Position numbers and translations under genes: made by a program. Under the pieces are notes generated by a model. It was not told where the DNA came from. It saw nothing but the letters and a program-made list of their open reading frames with translations, and did not search any database. This document shows positions 45,259 to 56,639 of a stretch of 64,000 nt of DNA, piece after piece. This DNA is from Sthenelais limicola (Eukaryota; Annelida; Polychaeta; Phyllodocida; Sigalionidae), in assembly GCA_942159475.1 (NCBI GenBank), contig OW804100.1, forward strand, positions 12,708,646 through 12,772,645, in the 5' to 3' direction. Every line of letters begins with the position of its first letter. The first letter of the stretch is position 1.

Positions 45259-46900
45259 CTACTTTTCCTACTACATATTACATCCAGTCCTACTACAGTA
45301 GTGGTAACAATTGACACTGCGTCTCTTGGGCAGTTAGCCCAAAGCTTTAAAAAGCAGTTTGATTTTATAAGTACATGCGGCCATCAAATTGCAGGCTCAA
45401 TTTCTGCATTGTTCCCCCCCTAGATGTGTCTTTGATGAAAATATCCATATGATAACACAGATTTTGCGATCTGCGGACGCGATCGCAAAATTTGGCCTTG
45501 CCTCACAGTAGGCTACAGACTGACTATAATAGACAGAGAATCGCGTCCGGCCACTCCCTGGGCGGCTGGATTAGGGGAAGGGCACGCGATAAGTTTAAAC
45601 TTTTGGCCAGTTTCGGCCATTCAAACAAGAATATGCGGCAGAAATGTCACTAGAAACACAGTAATTAATAGTGTAGGCCCGCTTCCGCAGCGACAAAACA
45701 ACAATCGATCCGTGGTGGCCAGTGGGAGTACCCATTTCATTCTCAGTCAGGCATGGTGGAAGTGGGTGTGTCGCACCGTGTCCAATGGGCGCAAAGCAAA
45801 CAGGTAAACAGACCCTGGGTCTGGCTGGGGCCTGGTAGCCAATGGGCGCGGCGGGCACAGGTAAACGGACGCATACTGACCAATGGCCAGGCAGGAAAAG
45901 AACAAACAGACCGTCACTGCAGTAACGGTCTGTGGTGACATAATTGCACAGTAAAACACCCAAAATCTGATCCAAAATGGACTAAAGGAGTTCAAATACT
46001 TCCTGTGTTATTCAGTGGTTTATAAGCTATTCAGGGTTGCTTTTTGCACATGTTTCCTGTGAAATGAAATATCTTTGTAGGACCAGAACAAAATGCTGTG
46101 ATTTTAACTCATATGACGTCCCCAAGTCTTACCTATCCGCAGCCTTATATACTTCCATTAAAAATCATTTCTAACTTACTTCTAGTACCACCAGCCGCCA
46201 CCAGCTTACCACGCCATTCATATGCACACTGCTGCCCTCGTGTGTCGGTATCTGTAGGCAGTACTATGCGGGTCTCGGACCACCCAAAGATATAATTTAA
46301 TGTAGCATGACAGCCCCAAACAAGAAGTCAGAGCAAATTCCCAATTATTTCAGGCCCAAAATCCAATAGCCCCTCCTTATATGAGTAAAATATAAACTTT
46401 CAGGGTAGGCTAATCCTGAAAGATCAATCTAGACTTGAATTTGTTGACATATTTGCAGGTCTGCACTGACTTATCAACAGCTCCAAATTCGAAACCCGGC
46501 CTGTGAAATGGTCTAATAATGTTCATAAAGATCATTCTTACATCATGTCCCTATCACTCTGACAATAGTCCTGATTTGTTGCTTGAGTCTCCTCTAACAT
46601 TCCATCAACAAATTTACACCATTCACACGCTTGAGTCTCCTCTAACATTCCATCAACAAATTTACACCATTCACACCCCAGTATGTATTCATTCCGTGCC
46701 TGACAAATCCAGATGGCAGCACCATTTTGAATGGTGGTTGGTTGGATTGAGGCCTGAGCCGCTATCGAGTATTTATTCGGACAAGCAGAAAAATTATCAT
46801 TGATAACTTATTTTGCTAAAATAATAAATCCCAAAGTATGATAATAATGATTATCAAAATAAAGTAATTCCGAAAGTTAAAGAATATTCTAAAGTATGGG
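45259..46900. other. Non-coding repeat region with inverted repeat and CCAAT-rich block
   Basis: No gene seen. Contents: a remnant of pyrimidine satellite to about 45300; an 11-bp inverted repeat attttgcgatc/gatcgcaaaat at 45461-45491 (9-nt loop); a GC-richer block (45720-45960) with three CCAATGG-type boxes at about 45780, 45839 and 45881 and an inverted cagaccgt/acggtctg pair near 45907-45933; and a 48-bp tandem duplication at 46581-46676. The end of the CCAAT block (ccaaaatggactaaa) recurs near 51988, so part of this is a dispersed repeat. Confidence 0.5.
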
Positions 46901-47036
46901 TTGTACCTGCTAAAAATATGTCGTCCACATTTCTCCCCAACACTTTGAAAAATATCCTTAGTGTGACTCATTTTCCGTTAACACATCACATAATATTATG
47001 GCTTCTACTTCACAACACCCAATTTATCGAACATGA

Positions 47037-47107
47037 AATGAACGAAGACCTCCCGGGAATAGAACTCTGTTCTCAGATTTGGGAAGCGGACACTCTACCA
47101 CTGAGCT
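47037..47107 (-). pseudogene. tRNA-like SINE head or tRNA pseudogene
   Basis: The minus strand carries a perfect A-box-like TAGCTCAGTGGTAGAG and a B-box-like GAGTTCTATTCCC at tRNA spacing. The acceptor and anticodon stems are poor, so it is more likely a SINE or decayed tRNA than a working gene. Confidence 0.45.
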
Positions 47108-48126
47108 AGTGCTACACATCTATGACAGGACGCCAGCAGGGCCTACTTGAACGAATGATCCGAATTTTGCCTCGCAAAACAAATTCTCAGAATGTTGGGT
47201 CACATGGACTTAACTATGTCCAGCTTCATCCCAGCACTTGGTTTTTCCAATTATATTCGGGGAATTAATTTCACTACATACCAGCCACATAGATGGATTC
47301 AACAACTTCAGAAAAACTGAGAATTCTAGGCCCTATAGTAGCTAGACAAAATACTGCAGCATTGTCCCTGGGAGGTACAGTATGGGCTCCCGCCACTGGT
47401 TGCATCCGATAACACTAGATGGCATGACGTTTTTGTACTAACCCCATCTAGCTTCTATTACAGACACTGTCTATATATTATATTGAATAGATCCATTTAT
47501 ATTATTTTGAGTTTTTCTGGGCTTTTAAAAAATAATTTTTACTAATAATTTATTGTCATATGTGTAGATATTGTATGCTTGATCTGTGCCCAAATTTGGT
47601 TCAGGTAGGAACTTTAAGATGGAAATTAAGCAGTTTAAAACATTTAAACCCCCCTAAAATGGAAGTAAATTATATTATATTGCCAATTTCTGTCCGGCCA
47701 TACTTTACCATCACCCCAGTGAATACCTGGACACGATTTAATCAAAATCAGAGGAAATTTTTTTCCAACTCAAAAATTCAGCTAAGGTACTAGTAAGGGC
47801 GTTTTTTTTCACGATTAAAAAATATTCTCAAAATAACCCCAAATTTTGTATGCGGGTGGTCGTTAGAATTGTCTATGAAGACCCACTGTCCATTTTCTCA
47901 TACTTTGAAGGAAAATATGATTTTGGGTCCATTTCTGTTTTTTTCTGAAGGTTTTCCAATGTCATTATTTTTTGCTGCAGCCTCTTCTTAGGACCATATG
48001 GAACCATGGGCAATGACTTAAAAACTAAAAAAATACCCCTGACCCCCAAATAGGGGGGCGTGGAAATTCAAGTATGTTGCAGTGTTTAAAGTGTCATATT
48101 CTCAGGCCCTCTTCACAAGACTGTAT

Positions 48127-48205
48127 GGTCTAGGTGGCAAGGCGTTCACCTAGTAATTCCATATGGCGAGTTCGTAGCTCGGCCCGGCTCCTCTTTTTAC
48201 TTCAT
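48127..48205 (+). pseudogene. tRNA-like SINE head or tRNA pseudogene
   Basis: The plus strand has TGGTCTAGGTGGCAAGG (A-box-like) and GCGAGTTCGTAGCTC (B-box-like). The cloverleaf is incomplete. Sequence to about 48300 may be the SINE body. Confidence 0.4.
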
Positions 48206-49072
48206 GCTTTCACATGGCCAAATTCGCAAAAGGTTTGTCATTGGGATGTTTGGTCAGATGGCCTTTGCATGTATAACCCAGCTAGGAGAGGTTATAATAG
48301 CCATGTGTATTGTATACGCAACATATTCTGTTAACACTAAAGGCGAAAATTGATATAATTAACGCAGGGATTTAAGCACCACACTGTAAAAATGTATAAA
48401 TTTATTTGATATATTTAGTTTTGAAAAAGAGGGGAGAGACAGTCTAGGGCTAGAGAGAGAGAGGGGAGAGAGAGGGAAGGGTACATGATTTCATTTAATA
48501 CCTCAATAAGATTATATTTCACTGCCCTATATTGGCCGAAATAATGTCTAAAATTATGTCGAAATACATATGCTCATTACTCAAAAACCATTTAAGCCTT
48601 TTACACAATTTATATTGTATTTAATACCTCAACATATTTATTCGACTTTCTTAATTTCATAACATTATTGTGCAATTATTTATACCTCTATTTCCAATCG
48701 TTGGTAAATAGCTATAAAATATACTCTATCTATAGGATGAGGTATTCGCTGAAATAATTTCTAAAATTATGTCCGAATACTTATGCTTATTACTCAAAAA
48801 CTATTTAAGCCTTTTACACAATTTAAATTGTATTAAATACCCCAACATATTTATTCTACTTTCCTAATTTCATAAGATTATTGGACAATTATGTGTACCT
48901 CTATTTGCAATCGTTGGTAAAGTAGCCAAATATACTCTATAGGATGAGCTCATTTTCCTGTAACACATCACATATGATTTTATCTTGATATATTTGGAAT
49001 ATGCCGGGATCTCAAACAATGCAAGCACCCTAGCTTCACCCAATGGCCAACTTTCAGACATAAGAATACAAT
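48206..49072. repeat. Non-coding stretch with 213-bp tandem duplication
   Basis: A/G microsatellite (gagagagaggggagagag) near 48450-48480. Then two diverged copies of a ~213-bp A/T-rich unit starting at about 48538 and 48751 (both contain ctaaaattatgtc and tttaagccttttacac). No gene seen. Confidence 0.65.
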
Positions 49073-51264
49073 ATGACCTCCACCCCCAAAACAGCAAGCA
49101 CTGACTCAGCACCGCCCGCCATCATTGTGACAGCAGCGAACAGCGTCACTGATGCAAGGGGCCCACTTTCGGAGGCCCCTAACAACAACGAAAACACACC
49201 CACTTCACCAACTCCCGCCAAGCGCGGCCTCAGAATCCCAGACACAGTAGTCCCCCACTTCATAATATCTGGCAGAGCCCTCCAAGCTCAAATCCGAGCT
49301 GAACACCATGCCAACTATCTAGGATCATGTATCACTAGAGGCACAACCCCCAAAGGCTTACAATGCCGAGTATTACCCCAAACCCCGGAGACTGACTACG
49401 ACTTTTTAATTAAATGGGAAACTGCCCATACGGAATTTGCCAAGAAACTAACTGAATTACTTAAGAACTACTATCAGGACAGATCAATCCGTTTGAAAAC
49501 TCGATTGGCCGCATCTGGCGAATTAGTCAAGTCATTATGCAGCCCAGAAATCCACAGATACGTGGAAACACTCCTGGGACAAGTGAAGGAACAAACCCTG
49601 ACAGAACTCACGGAACGGAGCCTCGGAAAACAAGCCGCAGAAGCCCCCGGAGGTTCAAGAAGTACAAGCAGAATTCAGAAAACAACATCATCAACCTCTC
49701 AGAGAAAACCTTAGATGAACACCATCTATCCCTCCTCCATCGCGGCCTCAACTTTATCCCCACACCAAAGGGCCATAACCCAATCCACTCTCTCAAAGAC
49801 ACCCTCCTCTTCAACCGCCGAGTTAGACTATCACATTTTTTCCAAAATTTCCCATCCTATGCCCCCTCCCCCCTCTTCACCAAAGACAAAAATGGATGGA
49901 TCCCCCCCTTGGGGATCGATCCAGATATAGAAGCCTTCATCAACCATACCACCCTCAACATGGAGAAATTCCCACCGAGACATAACACCAAATCTAACCT
50001 ATCGCAAGCCGAATGGGACGCCCTTCAAAACTTACGAGAAGATGAAAACATCGTAATAAAACCGGCAGATAAAGGTGGCGCCATTGTCATACAAAACAAA
50101 CATGATTATGAACAAGAGGCACTACAACAACTCAATAACCCAATACACTACAAAAGGACCACCTCTGACCTTACGAAAGATCACCACTCCCAAATCTCCC
50201 ACAGACTTAGACAACTAAGTCTAGCGGGACTACTCCCTGAAAACGCAGAAAAATTTATGATTAACCCAGAACCCAGAACCTCCCCCTTCTACCTCCTCCC
50301 AAAAATCCACAAACCGGGTAACCCAGGAAGACCAATAGTATCAGGAATTGATTCACCCACCGATCGCATCTCCCACACCATTGACCAAGTCTTAAGACCC
50401 CTGAGTGCAGCAAACAAAAAGTTTCCTAAAAGACACCAGAGATTTCATAAATTTAATTGAAGAAATAGGATCACTACACGATGATGAATATCTAGTCACC
50501 ATTGACGTTTCAAGTCTATACACTGCCATACCGCACAACGAGGGGTTGGAAGCAGTCCAATGCTCCCTCCTCGCCAAGCCCAACCCTCATATATCCACTC
50601 CAGTAGTAGTAGAACTCACTGAAATGGTACTTAAAATGAATACCTTCAAATTTAATGGATCCTTCTACCATCAGAAACACGGCACAGCAATGGGAACAAA
50701 AATGGCTCCATCTTATGCCAATATATTTATGGATCATCTTGAAACCAAAATACTTTCTTCCACTACCCTGGTCCCCTCCATTTGGAGAAGATACATCGAC
50801 GACATATTCGCGATATACCGAGGTTCTGAGGATGATATCAACGCCCACATCACCTTCCTCAATCAGTTCCACCCCACCATCAAATTTACAGCTGAAATTA
50901 GTCATGAGACCATCAATTTCTTAGATGTTAACGTCTTTAGAGACAAAAACAACAAATTATCCACTAAGTTGTTCATCAAACCCACAGCCTCAGGCCGCTA
51001 CCTTAATGCCACCTCTTACCACCCACACCACCAGATTGAGTCTATAGCCTACAGTCAGGCTATCCGAATTAGAACAATATGCACCCACATATCCGACTTC
51101 GATATCTACACCAAGATCCTCCTCAAGAATCTCACTCTATGTGGTCATAACCACAATCAGACCAAACTCTCCATCGCCCGCGCCAGACAAATGGATCGTA
51201 CACTACTCCTTAACCCGACTCCCAAAGAAAAGAATAAAATCATCCCATTTATTCTAACCCGAGT
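49073..51264 (+). pseudogene. Penelope-like element reverse transcriptase, frameshifted and 3'-truncated
   Basis: Three overlapping frames give one broken protein: 49073-49714, 49537-50460 and 50405-51264. Penelope hallmarks are HRGLNFIPTP (upstream conserved block), VIKPADKGGAIVI, FYLLPKIHKPGNPGRPIVS, VTIDVSSLYTAIPH (RT motif A), GTAMGTKMAPSYANIFMDHLE (RT block) and RRYIDDIF (catalytic motif). The frame changes near 49660 and again near 50416-50420 at an A5 run, where a one-base indel is the simple explanation. The GIY-YIG endonuclease expected after the RT is absent; the sequence switches to an L1-like tail at about 51265. Not functional in this copy. Confidence 0.85.
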
Positions 51265-51579
51265 GATGATTTATTACATTTCCTCGTTGAATGTAAAAAT
51301 ACCAAAAACATTTGGAGATTTTTATTAAGATGGATTTACGAAAGTGGACATCTAAACAGTGATTTCAGAAAAGAAAACATATTTCATATGAAAGCTAATG
51401 TTGTACAAATAAACCCGGTGGAAATTATCTTCGGTCTACCAGTAAAAAATCTGAATACGAAAGTTATCAATAGCGCTCCGCCAAGCAAACGTCACAGGCA
51501 GCTACTTAATATTCATGACGTAGCGGTAAGCGCTGGGGACAGCCAAACATTACCACGTGGGCGCGCGTCCCTATGCTAA
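51265..51579 (+). pseudogene. L1/Tx1-like LINE C-terminal fragment
   Basis: The frame reads DDLLHFLVECKNTKNIWRF followed by a segment with EIIFGLP, resembling the C-terminal H-x-(3)-C-x-x-x-x-x-W region of L1-type LINE proteins. It is fused directly to the Penelope-like RT in an overlapping frame. The tail after about 51480 is not recognisable. Confidence 0.45.
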
Positions 51580-51801
51580 ACCATTGCAACCAACCCAAAA
51601 CATACTCACACAAATCCTCCCTTTACACACTATCATTTCGGAATTTTGCTTTGATTTTCACAGGTTGTCGAGAAAACATGTTGAACTTTAATCATATAGT
51701 TTTATAAAGTAAACTGCCAAGAATATGAAGAAAGATATAGGGAAATTGTGGGTGTTGCATAGCCATTGCAGTCTACTATAGCAATAGACAACGAGGATTT
51801 T

Positions 51802-51886
51802 AGCGTGAGAACTGTCTGTACTCCCATAGATGTCCCAAGGCCGAAGGCCGAGGGACGTCTATGGGAGTACAGACCGTTCGAACGCT
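51802..51886. repeat. Foldback: 35-bp imperfect inverted repeat
   Basis: Arms 51802-51836 and 51852-51886 match at 31 of 35 positions around a 15-nt GC-rich loop. The core is ctgtactcccatagaygtccc, 21 bp with one mismatch. Weaker pairing extends outward on both sides to about 51760 and 51925. It could be a foldback transposon or a structured RNA precursor. No coding capacity. Confidence 0.8.
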
Positions 51887-53027
51887 AAATCCGAGTTGTA
51901 TATTGATTTTAGTCCGTGATGGAACACCGTGGTGGCGCCACTAGACCAACGCGGTCTGTAGTATAATAAGTGCACGCGAAATCTTACCCAAAATGGACTA
52001 AATGTATACAGTCTGGGCTCGCGCTAGGATTGGTAGGGTGGTACATTTCTAATATATATTCCTTAACTAATTTATAAAATATAATTTACTCGACGCATTG
52101 GTATACAAATGATTAGATTGAAGTACAATCGAGTTATGTTAACTCATGGTCATGATGAAGTAATGAGATGAGATGGGGATGAGTGAAGGTGATAATGGTT
52201 ACTGACTATTTCAATATATGTGTTATTGCCGTGGTGAGTGAGATGGTTGAGATAATATACTCAGAAAATAAATGGTATTTCAGTTATGATATTTACAGTA
52301 TTTAGAAGTTATAATTAATTAATTAAAACTTAGAACGTTTCACCTTTAATAACATTTTACAGTCTGTATATAAAATATACATATTGCTGCATATCAACCC
52401 CACCAGTACCCCAAATCTTAGCTCAAAACTCGCAAAATCAATGAAGATATTTACTGTTTACTGCATACAACATCATTGAAAAGATAGACAACGAAGTACC
52501 AATAATAGATTTTAGATTTTCTATGTGTATATTCGTCCGATCATGTTTTTTTTAGCCCTGATCAGTCACATGTTGGCCATGATGCAGCAACAACAAGAAA
52601 TCAATGAAATGATTGAAAATATCGTTTCATATTGGGGTGCTAACTCAGAGAATTTCGGCATGTCTTTAAAGTTTATACAAGGGACATGCACAGTACTGTA
52701 ACTAGCTTTCTCCCCCTATCTTCCTGGTAAGGAGCTCTTCTTTTGGCGTTATTCCAATCGACAAATGCTAGAATGTTTAATCACATGCTATCACTGTTGT
52801 GGGTCCCATAGCAACACTGTTTCCACTTTTAAAACGTTTAAATCTAAGAAATGTTTACAAAACAGTACTGTGTGCTCCTCTCATCTTATAGCATTACAGT
52901 GAGCATCTGAGACCAGCTGGTTTTGTTTGGCTGCAGGAGGGGCGGGCCCTGGGTGACCAGTGGGTTGACCCGTTGACCTAGATCTATAAATAGTTGGTTG
53001 GTGCTTCGCTATTGGTTAATACTACAG
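51887..53027. other. A/T-rich non-coding region
   Basis: I see no gene, RNA or clear repeat apart from the short dispersed-repeat end near 51988 (ccaaaatggactaaa, shared with about 45974). Confidence 0.5.
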
Positions 53028-53222
53028 ACAAAAGCCTTTGTGTATAGACAAAAATTATTTGGTAAAGGAGTATTGACGAATATAATGTTATTGTACGATT
53101 TAAGATCGAGGTGTGCAACAAATATCTTCTCCCAGTGTTTAAAACCAACTGGTAAAGAGGAGAAAGCAATATGGAGAAGATTAAAAGTGGACCTGGACGA
53201 ACAGATTAACATGTTAAAATAA
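53028..53222 (+). other. Possible terminal exon of an unrecognised gene
   Basis: Preceded by an acceptor-like ttaatactacag ending at 53027, then an open frame of 64 residues rich in Lys/Arg, ending at TAA with an overlapping AATAAA at about 53219. The translation (KEEKAIWRRLKVDLDEQI) looks protein-like but I do not recognise it, and no upstream exon was found. Confidence 0.25.
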
Positions 53223-53553
53223 AATACAAATGTTAGTTATGTATAATGAGCCAATCCTAAGAGACGTGTACTTGAGATAAATATGAAAATGTGTCGAATC
53301 TATCTGAGTCCAGTATAGAGGTGCCACCTGGTGCCTAACCTGTATACCTATCAGTAGAGAGATAGATGAGCGGTTCCCATGCCAAGTCGCCATCTGGCGG
53401 AATAAGCGAGTAACGCTAAGGGAATAATGAATAGAGTGTAATATTGAAGAGTAGTGAAAAATGTCCTAAATTAAAAAATTCTTTTATCCTCATTTGAGAA
53501 ACCAGATAGGAATAAACGAAGATTAATGGTAAATTCTTGTTTCAGCGATCGTC

Positions 53554-54059
53554 ATGCCAGCATTTCGTCAAAGCAACATTAGAATTGTAAATAGCCAAAA
53601 AGGCAGGATAAAAAAAATAAAGATTTTTAAAAAAAAAAAAAAAAAGACTGTGCACATTGTACCACAGCCCATGCCCTCTCCTGAGTCTGGTCATAACAAG
53701 TACAAGACATATACTGAAACAATCGATTGTGTTCATAGTGAATCTCAACCAACTGATGATTTTCAGCTGCGCAAACAATGCAATGTTCTCTTTGAAAAAG
53801 GAGAACTTGACTTGAAATGACAGCCAAAGTTAAATCTTTTGCTCACAATTTTCTTGTAAGGGAGGACCTTGTAATTGGCCACTTGCAGCATAAAAAAGAA
53901 ATGAAGATGAGAAGAGAAATGAGAAGACAGGGAAAAAATACCAAGGGTAAGAATTTACACGAGGAACAAGATAGTCAAGCTTCTTGGGAGAGTAGGACAA
54001 AAGGTGATGACAATTCTGACAATAACCTGGTTTCAGATTCATGTGAACCTGAAACATGA
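53554..54059 (+). other. Unrecognised, possibly broken charged ORF pair
   Basis: Two overlapping plus-strand frames (53554-53820 and 53817-54059) encode Lys-rich then Glu/Arg-rich peptides (FLVREDLVIGHLQHKKEMKMRRE). The A-run at about 53629-53645 suggests slippage. This style recurs in repeat-derived charged proteins of invertebrates, but I cannot assign it. It may be a decayed retroelement gene. Confidence 0.25.
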
Positions 54060-56639
54060 TGAAAGGGGAAATGAAGTCACCGATGAGGAAAATAATGCTG
54101 TAATTAATGAATCTGAGGATGAAGTCATCTTTATGCCCAGACTGTGACATATGTCATGGCAGATTAGCTGGAACCTGGGAAATCAAAATACCAACAATAG
54201 CAATGAGAGTGGCTGTTGCATTATAGAATGAAAACTTCAATCAAGGTATGTGTAGTCAGCCCAAAGTTACGCTTGTTTTGGAATGGGAAAGGATAACAAA
54301 TACTCGGATATACCTTGATGGTTCGATGAGTACTATATATACTCTGGGATGGTTAGTCCAAAGAAGGAATGAGAGAGAGACAACCCCTTGCTGTACTGAA
54401 AGAAATATAGATACCAGCTGCAGACAAGACTGGTCAGTCCTGTTTCTTCATCCGGAGGGTCCAGGAGTTGTCCTGGCATGTCTAGGTGTCCGTGGATCCA
54501 CTCCTGTTCCTGTGGAGCATGTGGATCAGCATCCTTCTCCTGATCCATGAAGGGGCCTGCCACCTGGAGGACTGTGGTGGTGCTCACTAGCACCAACAGC
54601 TGCTACTATAGAGTCCTCCACGTTGCAGGATCATACAACTGGATCACTCATGCAGTGCATTGCTGTTATACCTGTGCTACACTATGTGTGGGTTCAAAAC
54701 ATTACATATACATGTACTTATTTAAAATAAGTCTAACATAGTCACCTTCATTCAATAACATTCAATGGCATTCTGTACATTTATGCAATACTAGCAAAGT
54801 ACCTGTCCTCTGGACGGTCACTCTCTCTCCCTACACTTTCCCCTCTCCCTCTCGCTCTTCTCTGACTTTCATACCTGTTTTTCTCTCCCAACCCCATCCC
54901 CGTTTAACCCCCCTTCTCCCTCCCCTCTTTCTCATGCTCCCCCTCCTCGCTTTCTCTCCCTCCCCTGTCTCCCTTCCCCTACATCCTCTCCCTCCTTTCT
55001 TCCCCCCCCTCTTCTTTCCCTCCCCCTCCCCCTCTCCTATTCCTACACCCTCTTCTTCACTCTCCCACTCCTCTGCACGTAGGACAGTCACTCTCTCTCC
55101 CCATACTTCCCCCTCTCCCTCTTTCCTTATATGTTCCTTATATATCATTATTCAATATATTATTCAACTAAGCCTACCCAAAAAGAAACAGCTCAACATA
55201 GACAGGTAGAAAATAGCCCTTTGATATCAAATTAAATAGCCATGGAATTTATATTGTAGTATTTTATTGTAAATCGGTTTTGGCAATAACCAACCACCAG
55301 GAACCCATTGGAAGACTTGGAACATAGGTTTCAAAACTGGGCCTTTTTGTAGTCACCATTTATGCAAATAAAAAATGTCTTGAATTGAATTGAATTGTCT
55401 TTCATACCTATTTTTCTCTCCCAACCCTATCTCTGATTTCCCCCCACCCGTCTCCCTCCCCTCTTCCTCATGCTCCCCCTCCAAGCTAAGGTCCCCCTGG
55501 ACGTAGGCTGTGGAAAATGAAGTAGTATCTCACAGGGGCTTTCCCAGGCTATAAATAGAGTGTCTAGAGATCGCAATTTAAAAAAGGCTTCAAAATCCCA
55601 TTTTCAACCCAGATACCTTCACAAATACCATATAAACCTCCAGAGAGGGTGAACAGAACCCTACAAATGAATAAGATGGTTTATAAAATGACAAATTCCG
55701 AGAAGATGTGAGACAAAGAACCCCTTCTTTTCCTTATATGGATTCCTACCTCTTTTCGTAGAAATCGCTCTACCCGTATATTATATGGATGTATGTGGCA
55801 TGCTTTCATCTGTTTCTTTTCACTCCGGCTGTGTGATTGGTGGGGGGGTCACAAAAATATGGAACCCTCTCAAAGGGTGGGGGGGTCACAAAAACATGGG
55901 ACCCTCTCATAGGGTGGGGGGGGTCACAAAAACATGGGACCCTTGGATGGGGGGGGCACAAAAATTCATATGATTGACTGCTGAAATTCTTAACCCCCCC
56001 TCTGTGGTAAATAATGATAGCCCCCTAAGGTTTTCAAAGGATGGGGTGTCATGGAATATTTAAGCAGGGAGCTCATTGTTAGGTTTCATTGCCTAAGTCA
56101 ATACCATTGCAGAGAGAAGCTGATTATTACCTGAATTCCATACTATTATCAACACTTGGGCTGTAAAACCTGTAATCCTTTTAGGTTGGTGCTTTACTTT
56201 ATGTAGCTGTAAGTAACTATTTCTATATATTTTATGTAAACTACATCTTCTCTATTTTCCAGAATACTCTGTAATGCTCTGGTTGACCTTAGAATGTCAG
56301 AAGTGCCCTGCCAATTGTATATTAAATAGAATCCATAATAATCAATAATATGGTATTGATATTTTTTTGCAAGTGTAATTGATTCATGACTAATCCAAGG
56401 AAGTTTCAATGGGCGTTTGGTACAGACAGATGTTATTCCACTGTTTAGGCCATACACATAGTCCATTTACAAGAATTAAATAAAATGTATTCCTTTTTTT
56501 AAGCAGATGAGTTGAATGAATGTCATGGTAAACCACATACACATAATCTATGTCATGGTAAACCACATACACATAGTCTATGTATGGGAGAAATTTTGAC
56601 TTACACATTTGTAGGGCTGGTCTTACATTAATAGCCCCC
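54060..56639. repeat. Repeat-rich non-coding region
   Basis: Contents: a C/T-rich low-complexity block at about 54825-55125; a LINE-3'-end-like stretch ending in (TTGAA)n at 55379-55397; a G-rich minisatellite at 55839-55965; and a 32-bp duplication (ggtaaaccacatacacata) at about 56519-56583. No gene seen. Confidence 0.55.
55839..55965 (+). repeat. G-rich minisatellite, about 3.5 copies of ~38 bp
   Basis: Copies of ggtgggggggtcacaaaaa followed by atgggaccctctc, each with a G7-G9 run. Four G-runs in 130 bp could form a G-quadruplex. Confidence 0.7.

Noticed and set aside
45595..45995. Minus-strand frames of 126 and 82 codons
   Set aside because: They overlap a CCAAT/repeat block, show no recognisable motif and overlap each other in different frames.
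54831..55209. Frames of 105 and 91 codons in the C/T-rich block
   Set aside because: Low-complexity sequence; both strands give Ser/Pro/Leu or Gly/Glu/Arg runs.
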